The notes beneath the pieces were generated by a model. That model was not told the origin of the DNA. It made no database searches and saw only the letters and a list, made by a program, of their open reading frames with translations. DNA of 58,388 nucleotides, from positions 1-58,388 of the forward strand of contig CAKSZS010000010.1 in assembly GCA_934525845.1 (NCBI GenBank), read 5' to 3'. Source of the DNA: an uncultured Faecalibacterium sp. GTDB taxonomy: Bacteria > Bacillota > Clostridia > Oscillospirales > Ruminococcaceae. Position 1 is the first letter of the stretch, and each line of letters opens with the position of its first letter. Both the position numbers and the translations under genes were made by a program. This document shows positions 22,861 through 31,755 of this stretch, one piece after another.

Positions 22861-24099
22861 ATGAAACAGCCTTTCTGCGCCCCTGCCGAGGCGCTGCGCC
22901 GCGTGCTGGATGCAGCTGCGGCACTGCCGCACCCGGCGGTGGAAATGATCCCACTGGACGCCGCCTGCGGCCGCATCGCGGCCGACACCCTCTGCGCCCG
23001 GATGGACCAGCCCCCCTTTGACCGCAGTCCCTTGGACGGCTACGCGCTGCACAGCGCCGACACCGCCGGGGCCAGCCGGGAAACGCCGGTCACCCTGCCG
23101 GTGACCATGAAGCTCTACGCGGGCGACGCCCCGGCAGAAGCCCTGCCGCAGGGCTGTGCGGCCCGCATCATGACCGGCGCCCCCCTGCCTGCGGGGGCGG
23201 ACTGCATCCTGATGCAGGAGCTGACCGACAGCGGAGAAGAAACGGTGCAGCTTTACGCGGCCCTGAAGCCGCAGCAGAACGTGGTGTTCCGGGGCGAGGA
23301 CATCGCCGCCGGGGCGGTCATCGTGTCGGAAGGGGAGGTGCTCTCCCCCGCCCACCTGGGCGTGCTGGCCGGGCAGGGCTATGCCGAAGTGCCGGTCTGC
23401 CGCCCGCTGACCGTGGGGGTGCTGGCCACCGGCAGTGAGCTGCTGGCCCCGGGCCAGCCCTGGGCACCCGGCAAGATCTACGACGCCAACGGCATCCAGA
23501 ACGCGGCCCGCCTGCGGCAGCTGGGCTTTGCCGTGGTGCGGGAGCACTGCTCCGATGACCCGGACTTGATCGCACAGCGGATGCAGGACCTGCTTTCCCG
23601 CTGTGATGCGCTCATCACCAGCGGCGGCGTCTCGGTGGGACAGAAGGACTATCTGCCCGCCGTGCTGGAGCAGCTGCACGCAGAGACGATTTTTGCGGGG
23701 GTGGCCCAGAAGCCCGGCAGCCCCATGCTGGCTGCAATGGTAGAGGGAAAGCTGGTGTTCTGCCTGTCCGGCAACCCCTTTGCAGCCGCCGCAACCCTGG
23801 AACAATATGCCGTCCCGGCCCTGCTGCGGGCCGCCGGACGCCGCGCGGAGGACTGCATTCCGCCCCGCACCCGGCGCACCCTGACCACCGGCTTTTCCAA
23901 GTCCAGCAAAGGCAATCGCTACCTGCGGGCAAAGGCCGCAGGCGGTGCGGTGGCCATCCCCGGCGAGGGCAATGCCGAGGTCCATTCGTCCGGCAGTCTG
24001 TCCGCCATGATCGGCTGCAATTGTCTGGTGGAGCTGCCCGCAGGCAGCGGCCCGGTGACCCCGGGCGAAGAAGTGGAGGTGCTTTCTTTTGTACAGTGA
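22861..24099 (+). CDS. moeA: Molybdopterin molybdotransferase MoeA
   Basis: 412 residues with complete MoeA architecture. The N-terminal domain has PPFDRSPLDGYAL (about 51) and RIMTGAPLPAGAD (about 101). The MPT-binding MoCF domain (about 180-325) has GVLATGSEL, TSGGVSVGQKD and SGNPFAA. A C-terminal beta-barrel ends it. MoeA inserts molybdate (or tungstate) into adenylated molybdopterin. It is the first gene of a seven-gene cofactor operon and has a GGAGG site 7 nt before ATG. Its 3' end overlaps mobB by 11 bases. Confidence 0.93.
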   Translation: MKQPFCAPAEALRRVLDAAAALPHPAVEMIPLDAACGRIAADTLCARMDQPPFDRSPLDGYALHSADTAGASRETPVTLPVTMKLYAGDAPAEALPQGCAARIMTGAPLPAGADCILMQELTDSGEETVQLYAALKPQQNVVFRGEDIAAGAVIVSEGEVLSPAHLGVLAGQGYAEVPVCRPLTVGVLATGSELLAPGQPWAPGKIYDANGIQNAARLRQLGFAVVREHCSDDPDLIAQRMQDLLSRCDALITSGGVSVGQKDYLPAVLEQLHAETIFAGVAQKPGSPMLAAMVEGKLVFCLSGNPFAAAATLEQYAVPALLRAAGRRAEDCIPPRTRRTLTTGFSKSSKGNRYLRAKAAGGAVAIPGEGNAEVHSSGSLSAMIGCNCLVELPAGSGPVTPGEEVEVLSFVQ

Positions 24100-24607
24100 A
24101 TCGAAACAGGCGCTGGCCGAAGAACTGGAGCTGAAGCGCCCGGCCGTGCTGGCCGTGAGCGGCGTACACAACAGCGGCAAGACCACCCTGCTGGAAAAGC
24201 TGCTGCCCGCCCTGCGCGGGCGCGGCCTGAAAGTGGGCGTCATCAAGCATGACGGCCACGATTTCACCCCGGATGTGCCCGGCACCGACAGCTATCGCCT
24301 GCGGGAAGCCGGCGCACAGGGCGTGGCGGTGTATTCCGGCCAGCGCTACCTGCTGACCGAGGAATTCCGCCTGACGGAACAGGATCTGCTGGCCCTGTTC
24401 GAGCGTCACGGCTATGATCTGGTATTGCTGGAAGGCTTCAAGAACAGCGGCTGGCCCAAGATCGAAGTCGTGCGCAAAGCCGTCTCGGACGCGCCGGTGT
24501 CCCTCCAGCCGCTGGCCGTGGTGGGGGACATCCCGGGGGCAGACTTCGGGCTGGAAGATACGCAGGCGCTGGCCGACTGGATCATTGCCCAGATGCCGGG
24601 TCTGTAA
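24089..24607 (+). CDS. mobB: MobB-like molybdopterin-guanine dinucleotide GTPase
   Basis: 172 residues from a TTG start at 24089, which follows GGAGGTG by 7 nt and overlaps the moeA stop. The P-loop GVHNSGKTTLLEKLL is at about 25-39. IKHDGHDF and LLEGFKNSGWPKIEVVR are the other MobB motifs. MobB helps MobA attach GMP to the cofactor in bis-MGD enzymes. No mobA is in the window. Confidence 0.88.
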   Translation: MYSESKQALAEELELKRPAVLAVSGVHNSGKTTLLEKLLPALRGRGLKVGVIKHDGHDFTPDVPGTDSYRLREAGAQGVAVYSGQRYLLTEEFRLTEQDLLALFERHGYDLVLLEGFKNSGWPKIEVVRKAVSDAPVSLQPLAVVGDIPGADFGLEDTQALADWIIAQMPGL

Positions 24608-24619
24608 GGAGAAGGAACT

Positions 24620-25639
24620 ATGAAACTGATTCGTACCGAAGACGCGGCAGGCCAGGTGCTCTGCCACGATATCACGCAAATTATCCCCGGCGAGTTCAAG
24701 GGGGCACGCTTCCGCAAGGGACACATCATCCAGCCGGAGGACATCCCCGTGCTGCTTTCCATCGGCAAAGAGAACCTGTACGTCTGGGAGAAGAAGCCCG
24801 GCATCCTCCACGAGGACGAAGCCGCCGCCCTGCTGTACAAGGCAGCAGCCGGACAGAACATCCACGGCACCGAGCCGAAAGAGGGCAAGATCGAGCTGAT
24901 CGCAGACTGTGACGGCCTGCTGAAGATCAACCGGGAGGCCCTGCTGGCCGTGAACCGCACACCCCAGATGATGATCGCCACCATCCACGGTGACCTGCCC
25001 GTGAAAAAGGGCCAGAAGCTGGCCGGCACCCGCATCATCCCGCTGGTGATCGAGCAGGAGAAGATGGACGCCATGCAGGCTGCTGCCGGTCCGGATCCCA
25101 TCCTGAATGTGCTGCCCCTGCAGCCCAAGAAGTTCGCGGTCATCACCACCGGCAGTGAGGTGTTCAAGGGCCGCATCGAGGACAAGTTCACCCCCATCCT
25201 GGTGGGCAAGCTGGCCGAATACGGCTGTGAGATGACCTTCCACAAGGTCTGCGACGACGACCCGGCGGGCATCACCGCCGCCATTCTGGAAGCGAAAGAA
25301 GCGGGCTGTGAGCTGATCTTCACCACCGGCGGCATGAGCGTGGATCCCGACGACCGCACCCCGCTGGCCATCAAGAACACCGGGGCCGACATCATCACCT
25401 ACGGTGCCCCGGTGCTGCCGGGTGCCATGTTCCTGGTCAGCTACCTGGACGGCGTGCCCGTGTGCGGCCTGCCCGGCTGTGTGATGTACGCCAAGCGGAC
25501 CATTTTCGATCTGCTGCTGCCGCGCCTGCTGGCCAATGATCCCATCACCGCCGAGGACATTGCCCGCCTGGGCGAGGGCGGCTTGTGCCTGGGCTGCGCC
25601 GAGTGCCACTGGCCCAACTGCGGGTTCGGGCACTGCTGA
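24620..25639 (+). CDS. Second molybdopterin-binding (MoeA-like) protein with Cys-rich tail
   Basis: 339 residues. The N-terminal part (GQVLCHDITQIIPGEFKGAR) is unlike classic MoeA. The MoCF-type domain (about 170-300) has FAVITTGSEVFKGR, FTTGGMSVDPDD and GLPGC. The protein ends in GLCLGCAECHWPNCGFGHC, six Cys and two His in the last ~20 residues, likely a metal site. Such proteins occur beside AOR and xanthine-dehydrogenase maturation genes in Clostridia. With canonical moeA two genes upstream, one paralogue may prefer tungstate and the other molybdate. That split is inference. Confidence 0.8.
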   Translation: MKLIRTEDAAGQVLCHDITQIIPGEFKGARFRKGHIIQPEDIPVLLSIGKENLYVWEKKPGILHEDEAAALLYKAAAGQNIHGTEPKEGKIELIADCDGLLKINREALLAVNRTPQMMIATIHGDLPVKKGQKLAGTRIIPLVIEQEKMDAMQAAAGPDPILNVLPLQPKKFAVITTGSEVFKGRIEDKFTPILVGKLAEYGCEMTFHKVCDDDPAGITAAILEAKEAGCELIFTTGGMSVDPDDRTPLAIKNTGADIITYGAPVLPGAMFLVSYLDGVPVCGLPGCVMYAKRTIFDLLLPRLLANDPITAEDIARLGEGGLCLGCAECHWPNCGFGHC

Positions 25640-25657
25640 GAGATGGGAGAAGAACAC

Positions 25658-26155
25658 ATGACTGAAACCAATCTGACCCATTTTGATGCCGCAGGCAACG
25701 CCGTGATGGTGGACGTGAGCGAAAAGGCCGTCACCTTCCGGGAAGCTGTGGCCCACGGCATCATCACTATGAACGCGGAAGCCTTTGCCGCCATGGAGCG
25801 CGGCACCGTGAAAAAGGGCGATGTGCTGGGCGTGGCCCGCATCGCCGGCATCATGGCCACCAAGCGCACCAGCGAACTGATCCCGCTGTGCCATCCGCTG
25901 CCGCTGACCAAAGTCAGCGTGGATTTCCAGCTGCTGCCCGAGCGGCAGGCCGTGGAAGCCCGGTGCACCGTCAAGACCGCCGGGGTCACCGGCGTGGAAA
26001 TGGAAGCGCTGACCGGCGTTTCCACCGCCCTGCTCACCATCTACGATATGTGCAAAGCCGTGGACAAGGGCATGGAGCTGGGCGAGATCCACCTGGTGGA
26101 AAAGACCGGCGGCAAGAGCGGCCACTACATCCGGGCGGAGGGCGGCTATGTTTGA
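25658..26155 (+). CDS. moaC: Cyclic pyranopterin monophosphate synthase MoaC
   Basis: 165 residues from ATG 25658 (GGGAGAAG upstream); the frame also has an ATG at 25643 with a poorer site. MoaC motifs are TKRTSELIPLCHPLPL (about 72), VEMEALTGVS (about 110) and YDMCKAVDK with the catalytic Asp. It turns the MoaA product into cPMP. The stop overlaps the moaA start by 8 bases. Confidence 0.95.
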   Translation: MTETNLTHFDAAGNAVMVDVSEKAVTFREAVAHGIITMNAEAFAAMERGTVKKGDVLGVARIAGIMATKRTSELIPLCHPLPLTKVSVDFQLLPERQAVEARCTVKTAGVTGVEMEALTGVSTALLTIYDMCKAVDKGMELGEIHLVEKTGGKSGHYIRAEGGYV

Positions 26156-27116
26156 TTCCACCCAGCGCAGCATTCACTACCTGCGCCTGTCCGTCACCGA
26201 CCTGTGCAACCTGCGCTGCCGCTACTGTATGCCGGACGGTGTGGAGAAGCTGGAACGGGAAGCCGTTCTGACCTACGAAGAGTTCCTGCGTCTGGCCGCG
26301 CTGTTTGCCCCGTGCGGCATTGACACCGTGCGGGTCACTGGCGGCGAACCGCTGGTGCGCAAGGGGGTGGACCAACTGGTGGCCGGACTGAAAGCGATCC
26401 CCGGCATCCGCAAGGTCACCATGACCACCAACGGCATCCTGCTGGCCCGGCAGCTGCCTGCCCTGCAAAAGGCCGGGCTGGACAGCGTGAACATCAGCCT
26501 GGATACCCTGCGCCCGGAGGTGTTCGCCCAGATCACCGCCCGGGACGAGTTTTCCCATGTGATGGAGGGCATCCGCGCGGCGCTTGCCAGCGGCCTCCCG
26601 GTCAAGCTGAACTGCGTGCCGCAGGTCGGCGTGAATGAAGGGGAGCTGGAAGACCTGGCTGCACTGGCAGAAAGACACCCGCTGCAGGTGCGGTTCATCG
26701 AAATGATGCCCATCGGCTACGGCGCGGCCATGCCCTGCATTTCCGGCCCGGACCTGCGGCAGCGCTTTGCCCGCCGCTGGCCGGAACTGCAGCCGGCGAC
26801 CGGTGCTGCCTTCGGCGACGGCCCGGCGGTGTACTACACCGTGCCCGGCTGGCAGGGCAGTGTGGGTTTCATCGCGGCGGTGCACGGCAAATTCTGTGCG
26901 TCCTGCAACCGGGTGCGCCTGACCAGCCAGGGCTTTCTGCGTCCCTGCCTTGCCAGCGAAGCCGGATGCGACCTGCGCGCCCTGGTGCGCGGCGGCGCTT
27001 CGGATGCCGAACTTCTGCAGGCCATCCGGGAGACCATCTGGGCCAAGCCCCGGGAACATCATTTTGAAGACCATTCCATGCCCGCGACCCGCGGTATGTA
27101 TCGCATCGGAGGATAA
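26148..27116 (+). CDS. moaA: GTP 3',8-cyclase MoaA (radical SAM)
   Basis: 322 residues. The radical-SAM cluster is Cys20-x3-Cys24-x2-Cys27 (CNLRCRYC). TGGEPLVRK follows. The second C-terminal [4Fe-4S] site is FCASCNRVRLT with a third Cys in RPCL. The protein ends in Gly-Gly, as required for activity in MoaA. It catalyses the first step of pterin synthesis from GTP. Spacing to the next gene is 6 nt and GGAGG sits within its last codons. Confidence 0.95.
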   Translation: MFDSTQRSIHYLRLSVTDLCNLRCRYCMPDGVEKLEREAVLTYEEFLRLAALFAPCGIDTVRVTGGEPLVRKGVDQLVAGLKAIPGIRKVTMTTNGILLARQLPALQKAGLDSVNISLDTLRPEVFAQITARDEFSHVMEGIRAALASGLPVKLNCVPQVGVNEGELEDLAALAERHPLQVRFIEMMPIGYGAAMPCISGPDLRQRFARRWPELQPATGAAFGDGPAVYYTVPGWQGSVGFIAAVHGKFCASCNRVRLTSQGFLRPCLASEAGCDLRALVRGGASDAELLQAIRETIWAKPREHHFEDHSMPATRGMYRIGG

Positions 27117-27122
27117 ATTTTT

Positions 27123-28055
27123 ATGGGAAAAATTCTGGCAATCTGCACCAGCCCCAAGCGCGGCACCGTCAAGACGGAGGTGCCCAGCGCGGTGCTGACC
27201 CCGGAGTGGGGCATCGTGAGCGACGCCCACGGCGGAAACTGGCACCGGCAGGTCAGCCTGCTGAGCGCTGAGAAGATCGAAGCGTTCCGCAAGAAGATCT
27301 GGGTGGACTACGGTGCGTTCGGCGAAAATCTGGTGGTGGAAGGCTTCGACTTTCGCAATCTGCCGGTCACCAGCCGGTTCGCCATCGGCGAGGTCGTTCT
27401 GGAAATGACCCAGATCGGCAAGGAGTGCCACAACGACTGTGTCATCAAACAGCAGACCGGCGAGTGCATCATGCCCCATGAGGGCGTGTTTGCCCGGGTG
27501 CTGCAGGGCGGCGAGATCCACGTCGGGAACGAAGTGACCCTTCTGCCCCCGCTGGAAAACCCGCCGCTGCGCGCTGCCGTCATCACCCTTTCCGACAAGG
27601 GCAGCCGCGGGGAGCGGGAGGACAAGAGCGGCCCGCTCATCGTGGAGATGCTCACCGCCGCCGGCTATGTGGTGGAAGAGACCCTGCTCCTGCCGGACGA
27701 GGCCCGGGCACTGAAGGCCCAGCTCATCCGCCTGGCGGATGGCCGTCAGGTCAATCTGATCCTCACCACCGGCGGCACCGGCTTCTCGCCCCGGGACATC
27801 ACCCCGGAAGCCACCTATGCGGTGGCCGACCGCAACGCCCCCGGCATCGCCGAGGCCATGCGGTATCACAGCCTGTCCATCACCCCGCGCGGAATGCTGA
27901 GCCGCGCCGCCAGTGTTCTGCGCGGCAAGACTCTCATCGTCAACCTGCCGGGCAGCCCCAAGGCGGTGAAGGAAAACCTGGAGTACATCCTGCCCAGTCT
28001 GGAACACGGCGTGCGCATTGCCGCCGGGCTGGACGGCGAGTGTGCCCGCAAGTAA
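27123..28055 (+). CDS. MOSC domain-MogA fusion protein
   Basis: 310 residues in two domains. Residues 1-145 are a MOSC domain (SDAHGGNWHRQVSLLS, FGENLVVEG, GKECHNDC with the conserved Cys). Residues 150-305 are MogA/MoaB-like (AAVITLSDKGSRGEREDKSG, LILTTGGTGFSPRDITPEAT, NLPGSPKAV). MogA adenylates molybdopterin before MoeA acts; MOSC domains handle sulfur on the cofactor. The fusion is common in Clostridia. moaE, moaD and moeB are absent from this operon and must be elsewhere. Confidence 0.9.
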   Translation: MGKILAICTSPKRGTVKTEVPSAVLTPEWGIVSDAHGGNWHRQVSLLSAEKIEAFRKKIWVDYGAFGENLVVEGFDFRNLPVTSRFAIGEVVLEMTQIGKECHNDCVIKQQTGECIMPHEGVFARVLQGGEIHVGNEVTLLPPLENPPLRAAVITLSDKGSRGEREDKSGPLIVEMLTAAGYVVEETLLLPDEARALKAQLIRLADGRQVNLILTTGGTGFSPRDITPEATYAVADRNAPGIAEAMRYHSLSITPRGMLSRAASVLRGKTLIVNLPGSPKAVKENLEYILPSLEHGVRIAAGLDGECARK

Positions 28056-28130
28056 CACGTTGTCCCCGCCCTGCATCCCAGAGCGTGAACATAAAGGAAA
28101 GTATCTTAAGCACAACAACGGAGAAAAAAC

Positions 28131-29021
28131 ATGAAGTCCAACCTGATTTCCCGCCGCAGCTTTCTGGCTGCCGCCGGCGTTGCCAGTGCATCCGTCGCTC
28201 TGACCGCCTGCGGCGGTTCCGCTTCCAGCAGCACCGCCTCTTCTGCTGCTTCCTCCGAGGCTGCTTCCTCTGCAGCTGCCGGTGAATCCGTGGAGCTGAT
28301 CGTTTTCGCTGCTGCCTCCCTGACCGAGACCCTGAACGCCATTGCCGAGACCTACTCTGCCGAGAACCCCGGCGTGACCTTCAGCTTCAACTTTGATTCC
28401 TCCGGAACGCTGAAGACCCAGATCCAGGAGGGTGCTGACTGCGACCTGTTCATCTCTGCCGGTCAGAAGCAGATGAATCAGCTGGACAGCACCGCTTCCG
28501 CCGACGTGAACACCGAGGGCCTGGACTTTGTGGACAGCGACACCCGCGTGGACCTGCTGGAGAACAAGGTCGTGCTGTGCGTGCCCGAGAGCAACGATAA
28601 GGGCATCGACAGCTTCGATTCTCTGGCCGAGCACCTGAAGGCACAGGACATCCTGTTCTGCATGGGCAACAGCGACGTGCCCGTGGGCCAGTACACCCAG
28701 AAGATCCTGGCGTACTACGACCTGGACGAGGAAGCTCTGGCCGCTGCCGGCGTCATCACCTACGGCTCCAACGTCAAGGAAGTCACCACCCAGGTCAGCG
28801 AGGCCAGCGTGGATGCTGGTGTCGTGTACTGCACCGATGCTTTCAGCGCCGGTCTGACCCCCGTGGACGAGGCCACCAAGGAGATGTGCGGCCAGGTCAT
28901 TTACCCTGCCGCCGTGCTGAAGGCTGCTCCCCACGCCGATGCCGCCAAGGAGTTCCTGGCTTACCTGCAGACCGAAGAGGCCGGCAAGGTGTTCGAGGGC
29001 GTAGGCTTCACGGCAATGTAA
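28131..29021 (+). CDS. modA: Molybdate/tungstate ABC transporter substrate-binding lipoprotein ModA
   Basis: 296 residues. The signal has SRRSFL and the lipobox LTAC with Cys27, followed by a Ser/Ala-rich linker to about 50. The mature domain starts VELIVFAAASLTETLNAIAE, the usual ModA opening, with SSGTLKTQIQEGADCDLFIS and Tyr-containing DAGVVYCTD later. It captures molybdate or tungstate outside the cell. It is separated from modB by 159 bases that hold a pair of inverted repeats with terminator character. Confidence 0.92.
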   Translation: MKSNLISRRSFLAAAGVASASVALTACGGSASSSTASSAASSEAASSAAAGESVELIVFAAASLTETLNAIAETYSAENPGVTFSFNFDSSGTLKTQIQEGADCDLFISAGQKQMNQLDSTASADVNTEGLDFVDSDTRVDLLENKVVLCVPESNDKGIDSFDSLAEHLKAQDILFCMGNSDVPVGQYTQKILAYYDLDEEALAAAGVITYGSNVKEVTTQVSEASVDAGVVYCTDAFSAGLTPVDEATKEMCGQVIYPAAVLKAAPHADAAKEFLAYLQTEEAGKVFEGVGFTAM

Positions 29022-29038
29022 CGCCGACTGCTTTCTGA

Positions 29039-29158
29039 GGCCTTCCCCCAGCCGGGGGAAGGTGCTGAACGAAGTGAAGCGGATGAGGGTGTGGAGCGCT
29101 GCTGAATGCGCCCTCATCAGTTACCTTCGGTGACAGCTTCCCCCGTCCGGGGGAAGCC
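29039..29158. repeat. Pair of inverted GGCTTCCCCC-type repeat units between modA and modB
   Basis: Unit A (29039-29092) has TTCCCCC-AGCC-GGGGGAA then GAACGAAGTGAA and GATGAGGG. Unit B (29111-29158) is the same unit inverted: CCCTCATC, CACCGAAGG-type centre, then GCTTCCCCC-GTCC-GGGGGAAGC. Units of this kind recur in gut Firmicutes genomes. Unit B ends in CTTTTTG, making it an intrinsic terminator on the plus strand 22 nt before modB. Confidence 0.8.
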
Positions 29159-29180
29159 TTTTTGTACAGAGGTTCACTTT

Positions 29181-29852
29181 ATGGATTGGTATCCCTTATG
29201 GAACAGCCTGCGCATCGCCCTCATCAGCTGTGCAGCGGTGTTCTTCCTCGGCATTTTTGCCGCCTATTACATCGCGAAGCTGCCCCGCACCGTCAAGGGC
29301 GTGCTGGATGTCATCCTCACCCTGCCCATGGTGCTGCCGCCCACGGTCGTGGGCTACTTTCTGCTGCTGCTCTTCGGAGCCAAGCGGCCGCTGGGCATCT
29401 TCTTCATGGAGCATTTCGGCGTCAAGCTGGTCATGAACTGGTACAGCGCCATCTTTGCATCCATCGTGGTGGCCTTTCCGCTCATGTACCGCACGGCCCG
29501 GGGCGCCTTTGAGAGCTTTGACGAGACGCTGGCCTGGTCAGCCCAGACGCTGGGCCAGTCCAACAGCTGGATCTTCTGGCGGGTGCGGATGCCCTACTGC
29601 CGGCAGGGCATTCTGGCCGGCACGGTTCTGGCCTTTGCCCGTGCGCTGGGCGAATACGGTGCCACCAGCATGATCGCCGGCTACACCCCCGGCAAGACGG
29701 CCACCATCGCCACCACCGTCTACCAGCTCTGGCGCACCAACGATGAAGCCGGGGCCATGCGCTGGGTGCTGGTGGACATCGTGATCTCGGCGGTGGTGCT
29801 GCTGGCGGTCAACTTGCTGGAGAAAAAACAGAAAGCAGGTGGACGCGCATGA
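29181..29852 (+). CDS. modB: Molybdate ABC transporter permease ModB
   Basis: 223 residues from ATG 29181, just after the repeat pair (AGAGG upstream). About five membrane helices. The inner-membrane EAA-type loop reads ETLAWSAQTLGQSNSWIFWR and is followed by ARALGEYGATSMIAGY, a ModB signature. The stop overlaps the modC start as ATGA. Confidence 0.93.
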   Translation: MDWYPLWNSLRIALISCAAVFFLGIFAAYYIAKLPRTVKGVLDVILTLPMVLPPTVVGYFLLLLFGAKRPLGIFFMEHFGVKLVMNWYSAIFASIVVAFPLMYRTARGAFESFDETLAWSAQTLGQSNSWIFWRVRMPYCRQGILAGTVLAFARALGEYGATSMIAGYTPGKTATIATTVYQLWRTNDEAGAMRWVLVDIVISAVVLLAVNLLEKKQKAGGRA

Positions 29853-30895
29853 GTCTGGAAGTCTGCATTGAAAAGAAGCTGAACGGCTTCACCCTGCGGT
29901 CAGAGTTCACCGCCGGGAATACCGCCACCGCCATTCTGGGCGCGTCCGGCTGCGGCAAGAGCATGACCCTGCGCTGCATTGCGGGCATCGTCAAACCGGA
30001 CAAGGGCCGTATCGTACTGGACGGGACCGTGCTGTTCGACAGTGAACAGCACATCGACCTGCCGCCCCAGCAGCGCGGCGTGGGCCTGCTGTTCCAGAAT
30101 TACGCCCTGTTCCCCAACATGACCGTGGAGCAGAACATCCTCTGCGGCCTGAAAGCAGAAAAAGACAAGGCTGCACGCAAGGCCCGCTGCACGGAAATGC
30201 TGCACGCCATGCGGCTGGAAGAGCTGGCGGCCCGCCGCCCGGCCGAGCTTTCCGGCGGACAGCAGCAGCGTACCGCGCTGGCCCGCATCCTTGTGGGCAG
30301 GCCGAAGATCCTGATGCTGGACGAGCCCTTCAGCGCACTGGACAGCTACCTGCGCGAGGAAGTGGAAGGCGAAGTGGGCAGCCTGCTGGCCAACTTTGCA
30401 GGCACCGCCCTGCTGGTCACCCACAACCGGGACGAAGCCTACCGCCTGTGCCCGGAGATGGTGGTGATGGACAAGGGCCGCGTGCTGCGCACCGGTGCCA
30501 CCAAAGCGGTGTTTGCCGACCCGGGCAGCACCGCTGCCGCCCGGCTGACCGGCTGCAAGAACATTCTGCCCTGCACCCGCGTGGATGACCACACCGTGCA
30601 GCTGGCCAGGAGCGTCCTGCAGCTGACCACCGCGCTGCCGGTGCCGGAGCGCTGCACCGCTGTGGGCATCCGCGCCCACGACTTTGCACCCTGCGCCGCC
30701 GGTGCGCAGAATGCCCTGCCGGTAACAGCGGTCTCCACCAGCGAGAATCCCTTTGACTGGAACCTCATCCTGCAGCTGCCGGATGAGACCCGCCTGTGGT
30801 GGAAGGTGAGCAAAACGACACTGGCTGCCGCAGAACCTGCGGCCCCGGCGTTCCTCGCCGCACCCCCGGAGAGCATCATGCCGCTGGCAGATTAA
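29849..30895 (+). CDS. modC: Molybdate ABC transporter ATPase ModC
   Basis: 348 residues. Walker A GASGCGKS (about 31-38), Q-loop FQNYALFPNMTV, signature LSGGQQQR, Walker B ILMLDEP and switch His in VTHNRDEA are all present. A C-terminal TOBE/MOP-like region (about 235-345) may bind oxyanion and inhibit transport. It completes the molybdate/tungstate importer at the end of the cofactor operon. Confidence 0.94.
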   Translation: MSLEVCIEKKLNGFTLRSEFTAGNTATAILGASGCGKSMTLRCIAGIVKPDKGRIVLDGTVLFDSEQHIDLPPQQRGVGLLFQNYALFPNMTVEQNILCGLKAEKDKAARKARCTEMLHAMRLEELAARRPAELSGGQQQRTALARILVGRPKILMLDEPFSALDSYLREEVEGEVGSLLANFAGTALLVTHNRDEAYRLCPEMVVMDKGRVLRTGATKAVFADPGSTAAARLTGCKNILPCTRVDDHTVQLARSVLQLTTALPVPERCTAVGIRAHDFAPCAAGAQNALPVTAVSTSENPFDWNLILQLPDETRLWWKVSKTTLAAAEPAAPAFLAAPPESIMPLAD

Positions 30896-30918
30896 ACCCC
30901 GGGCAAAACCGCTGCATC

Positions 30919-30965
30919 AAAAAGATCCGGACCCTTCTCCGCCGGGAGAAAGGTCCGGATCTTTT
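30919..30965. terminator. Bidirectional terminator after modC
   Basis: AAAAGATCCGGACC pairs with GGTCCGGATCTTTT with an inner TTCTCC/GGAGAA stem. It separates the plus-strand mod operon from the convergent NADAR-like gene. Confidence 0.85.
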
Positions 30966-30992
30966 GGTTTCTTCGGAAAGGCGTTTCGGGGA

Positions 30993-31667
30993 TCAACGTT
31001 CACAGATGGGGCGGCCGTTCCGGTTCCCGTACACGATGTCCCGGAAGCTCTGCGGGTCAGACAGGGCCTTCTCCACCAGCCCGTTCCGGCGCAGGGAGAC
31101 ATAGACCGCCGCCGCACAGGCCTGGCAGTTGATGGACTTTTGGGGATTGAACGCGATGTCCGTGAATGCGGTGTACTCCATCAGAGGTTCCGTCAGTTCC
31201 GGGTGCTGATGCAGTGCGCTGAGGTAGAGCCAATTGTAAAAACAGGTGCGCGGCTCCAGTGGGAAAAGCTCCCCGGAAAAGCAGAAGGAGATCAGCTTTC
31301 CGCTCTCCTTCAGGCGCGGGTCTTTTTTCGCCTCGCGGGAGGTCTTTCCCAGCAGGTCGCGATACGGCCCGCCGTTTTCAAACACCTTTCCGGCCTGAAA
31401 AGCGGTCTCCACCGTGCAGATCCTTCCGCCCGGCATCCGCATCGTCAGGTTGAACGCACTCAGCTGGACGCCAAGCTCTGTTTCTGAGCGGCTGGAAATT
31501 TCCAGCACCTTTTCCTGCGGATGCAGTGCGCGAAATGCATCCTGCAGGCTCTTCACACATTTTTTCTGCTGGCTCGCCGCAAAACCGCCGAAATACTGGA
31601 ACGTCACAGGCTCTGCACGGTAGTACGGCATCGCATCACAGATTCGAAAAACAGGCCGCTGTGCCAT
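30993..31667 (-). CDS. NADAR-fold protein, DarT1-associated antitoxin-like (DUF6977)
   Basis: 224 residues from ATG 31667 (AAAGGAGAG upstream). Motifs TELGVQLSAFNL, VETAFQAGKVFENGGPYRDL, SREAKKDPRLKESGK and TAFTDIAFNPQKSINCQA match my recollection of the NADAR family that pairs with DarT1. NADAR antitoxins remove ADP-ribose from guanosine in DNA. No DarT-like toxin lies next to it. It follows tRNA-Pro on the same strand with only 35 nt after the tRNA terminator, leaving no obvious promoter. An orphan antitoxin, anti-phage factor or house-cleaning hydrolase are all possible. Confidence 0.6.
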   Translation of the reverse strand: MAQRPVFRICDAMPYYRAEPVTFQYFGGFAASQQKKCVKSLQDAFRALHPQEKVLEISSRSETELGVQLSAFNLTMRMPGGRICTVETAFQAGKVFENGGPYRDLLGKTSREAKKDPRLKESGKLISFCFSGELFPLEPRTCFYNWLYLSALHQHPELTEPLMEYTAFTDIAFNPQKSINCQACAAAVYVSLRRNGLVEKALSDPQSFRDIVYGNRNGRPICER

Positions 31668-31701
31668 TTTGCTCTCTCCTTTCCAACGGATAAAAGACAG
31701 G

Positions 31702-31751
31702 AAAAGCCACAACCGCTGTCTGGTTCCAGACGCATCCGTTGTGGCTTTTTT
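31702..31751. terminator. Terminator between tRNA-Pro and the NADAR-like gene
   Basis: GAAAAGCCACAACcg on the plus strand pairs with cgTTGTGGCTTTTT around an inner GTCTGG/CCAGAC stem. T-runs are present on both strands. On the minus strand it would end the tRNA transcript just before the downstream gene. Confidence 0.85.
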
Positions 31752-31755
31752 CGTA

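Noticed and set aside
26034..29117. 1027-codon open frame on the minus strand opposite moaA-MOSC/mogA-modA
   Set aside because: It is antisense to clearly recognisable Moco and molybdate genes, has low-complexity Gly/Ala/His/Gln composition and no family resemblance. GC-rich codon bias creates such shadows.
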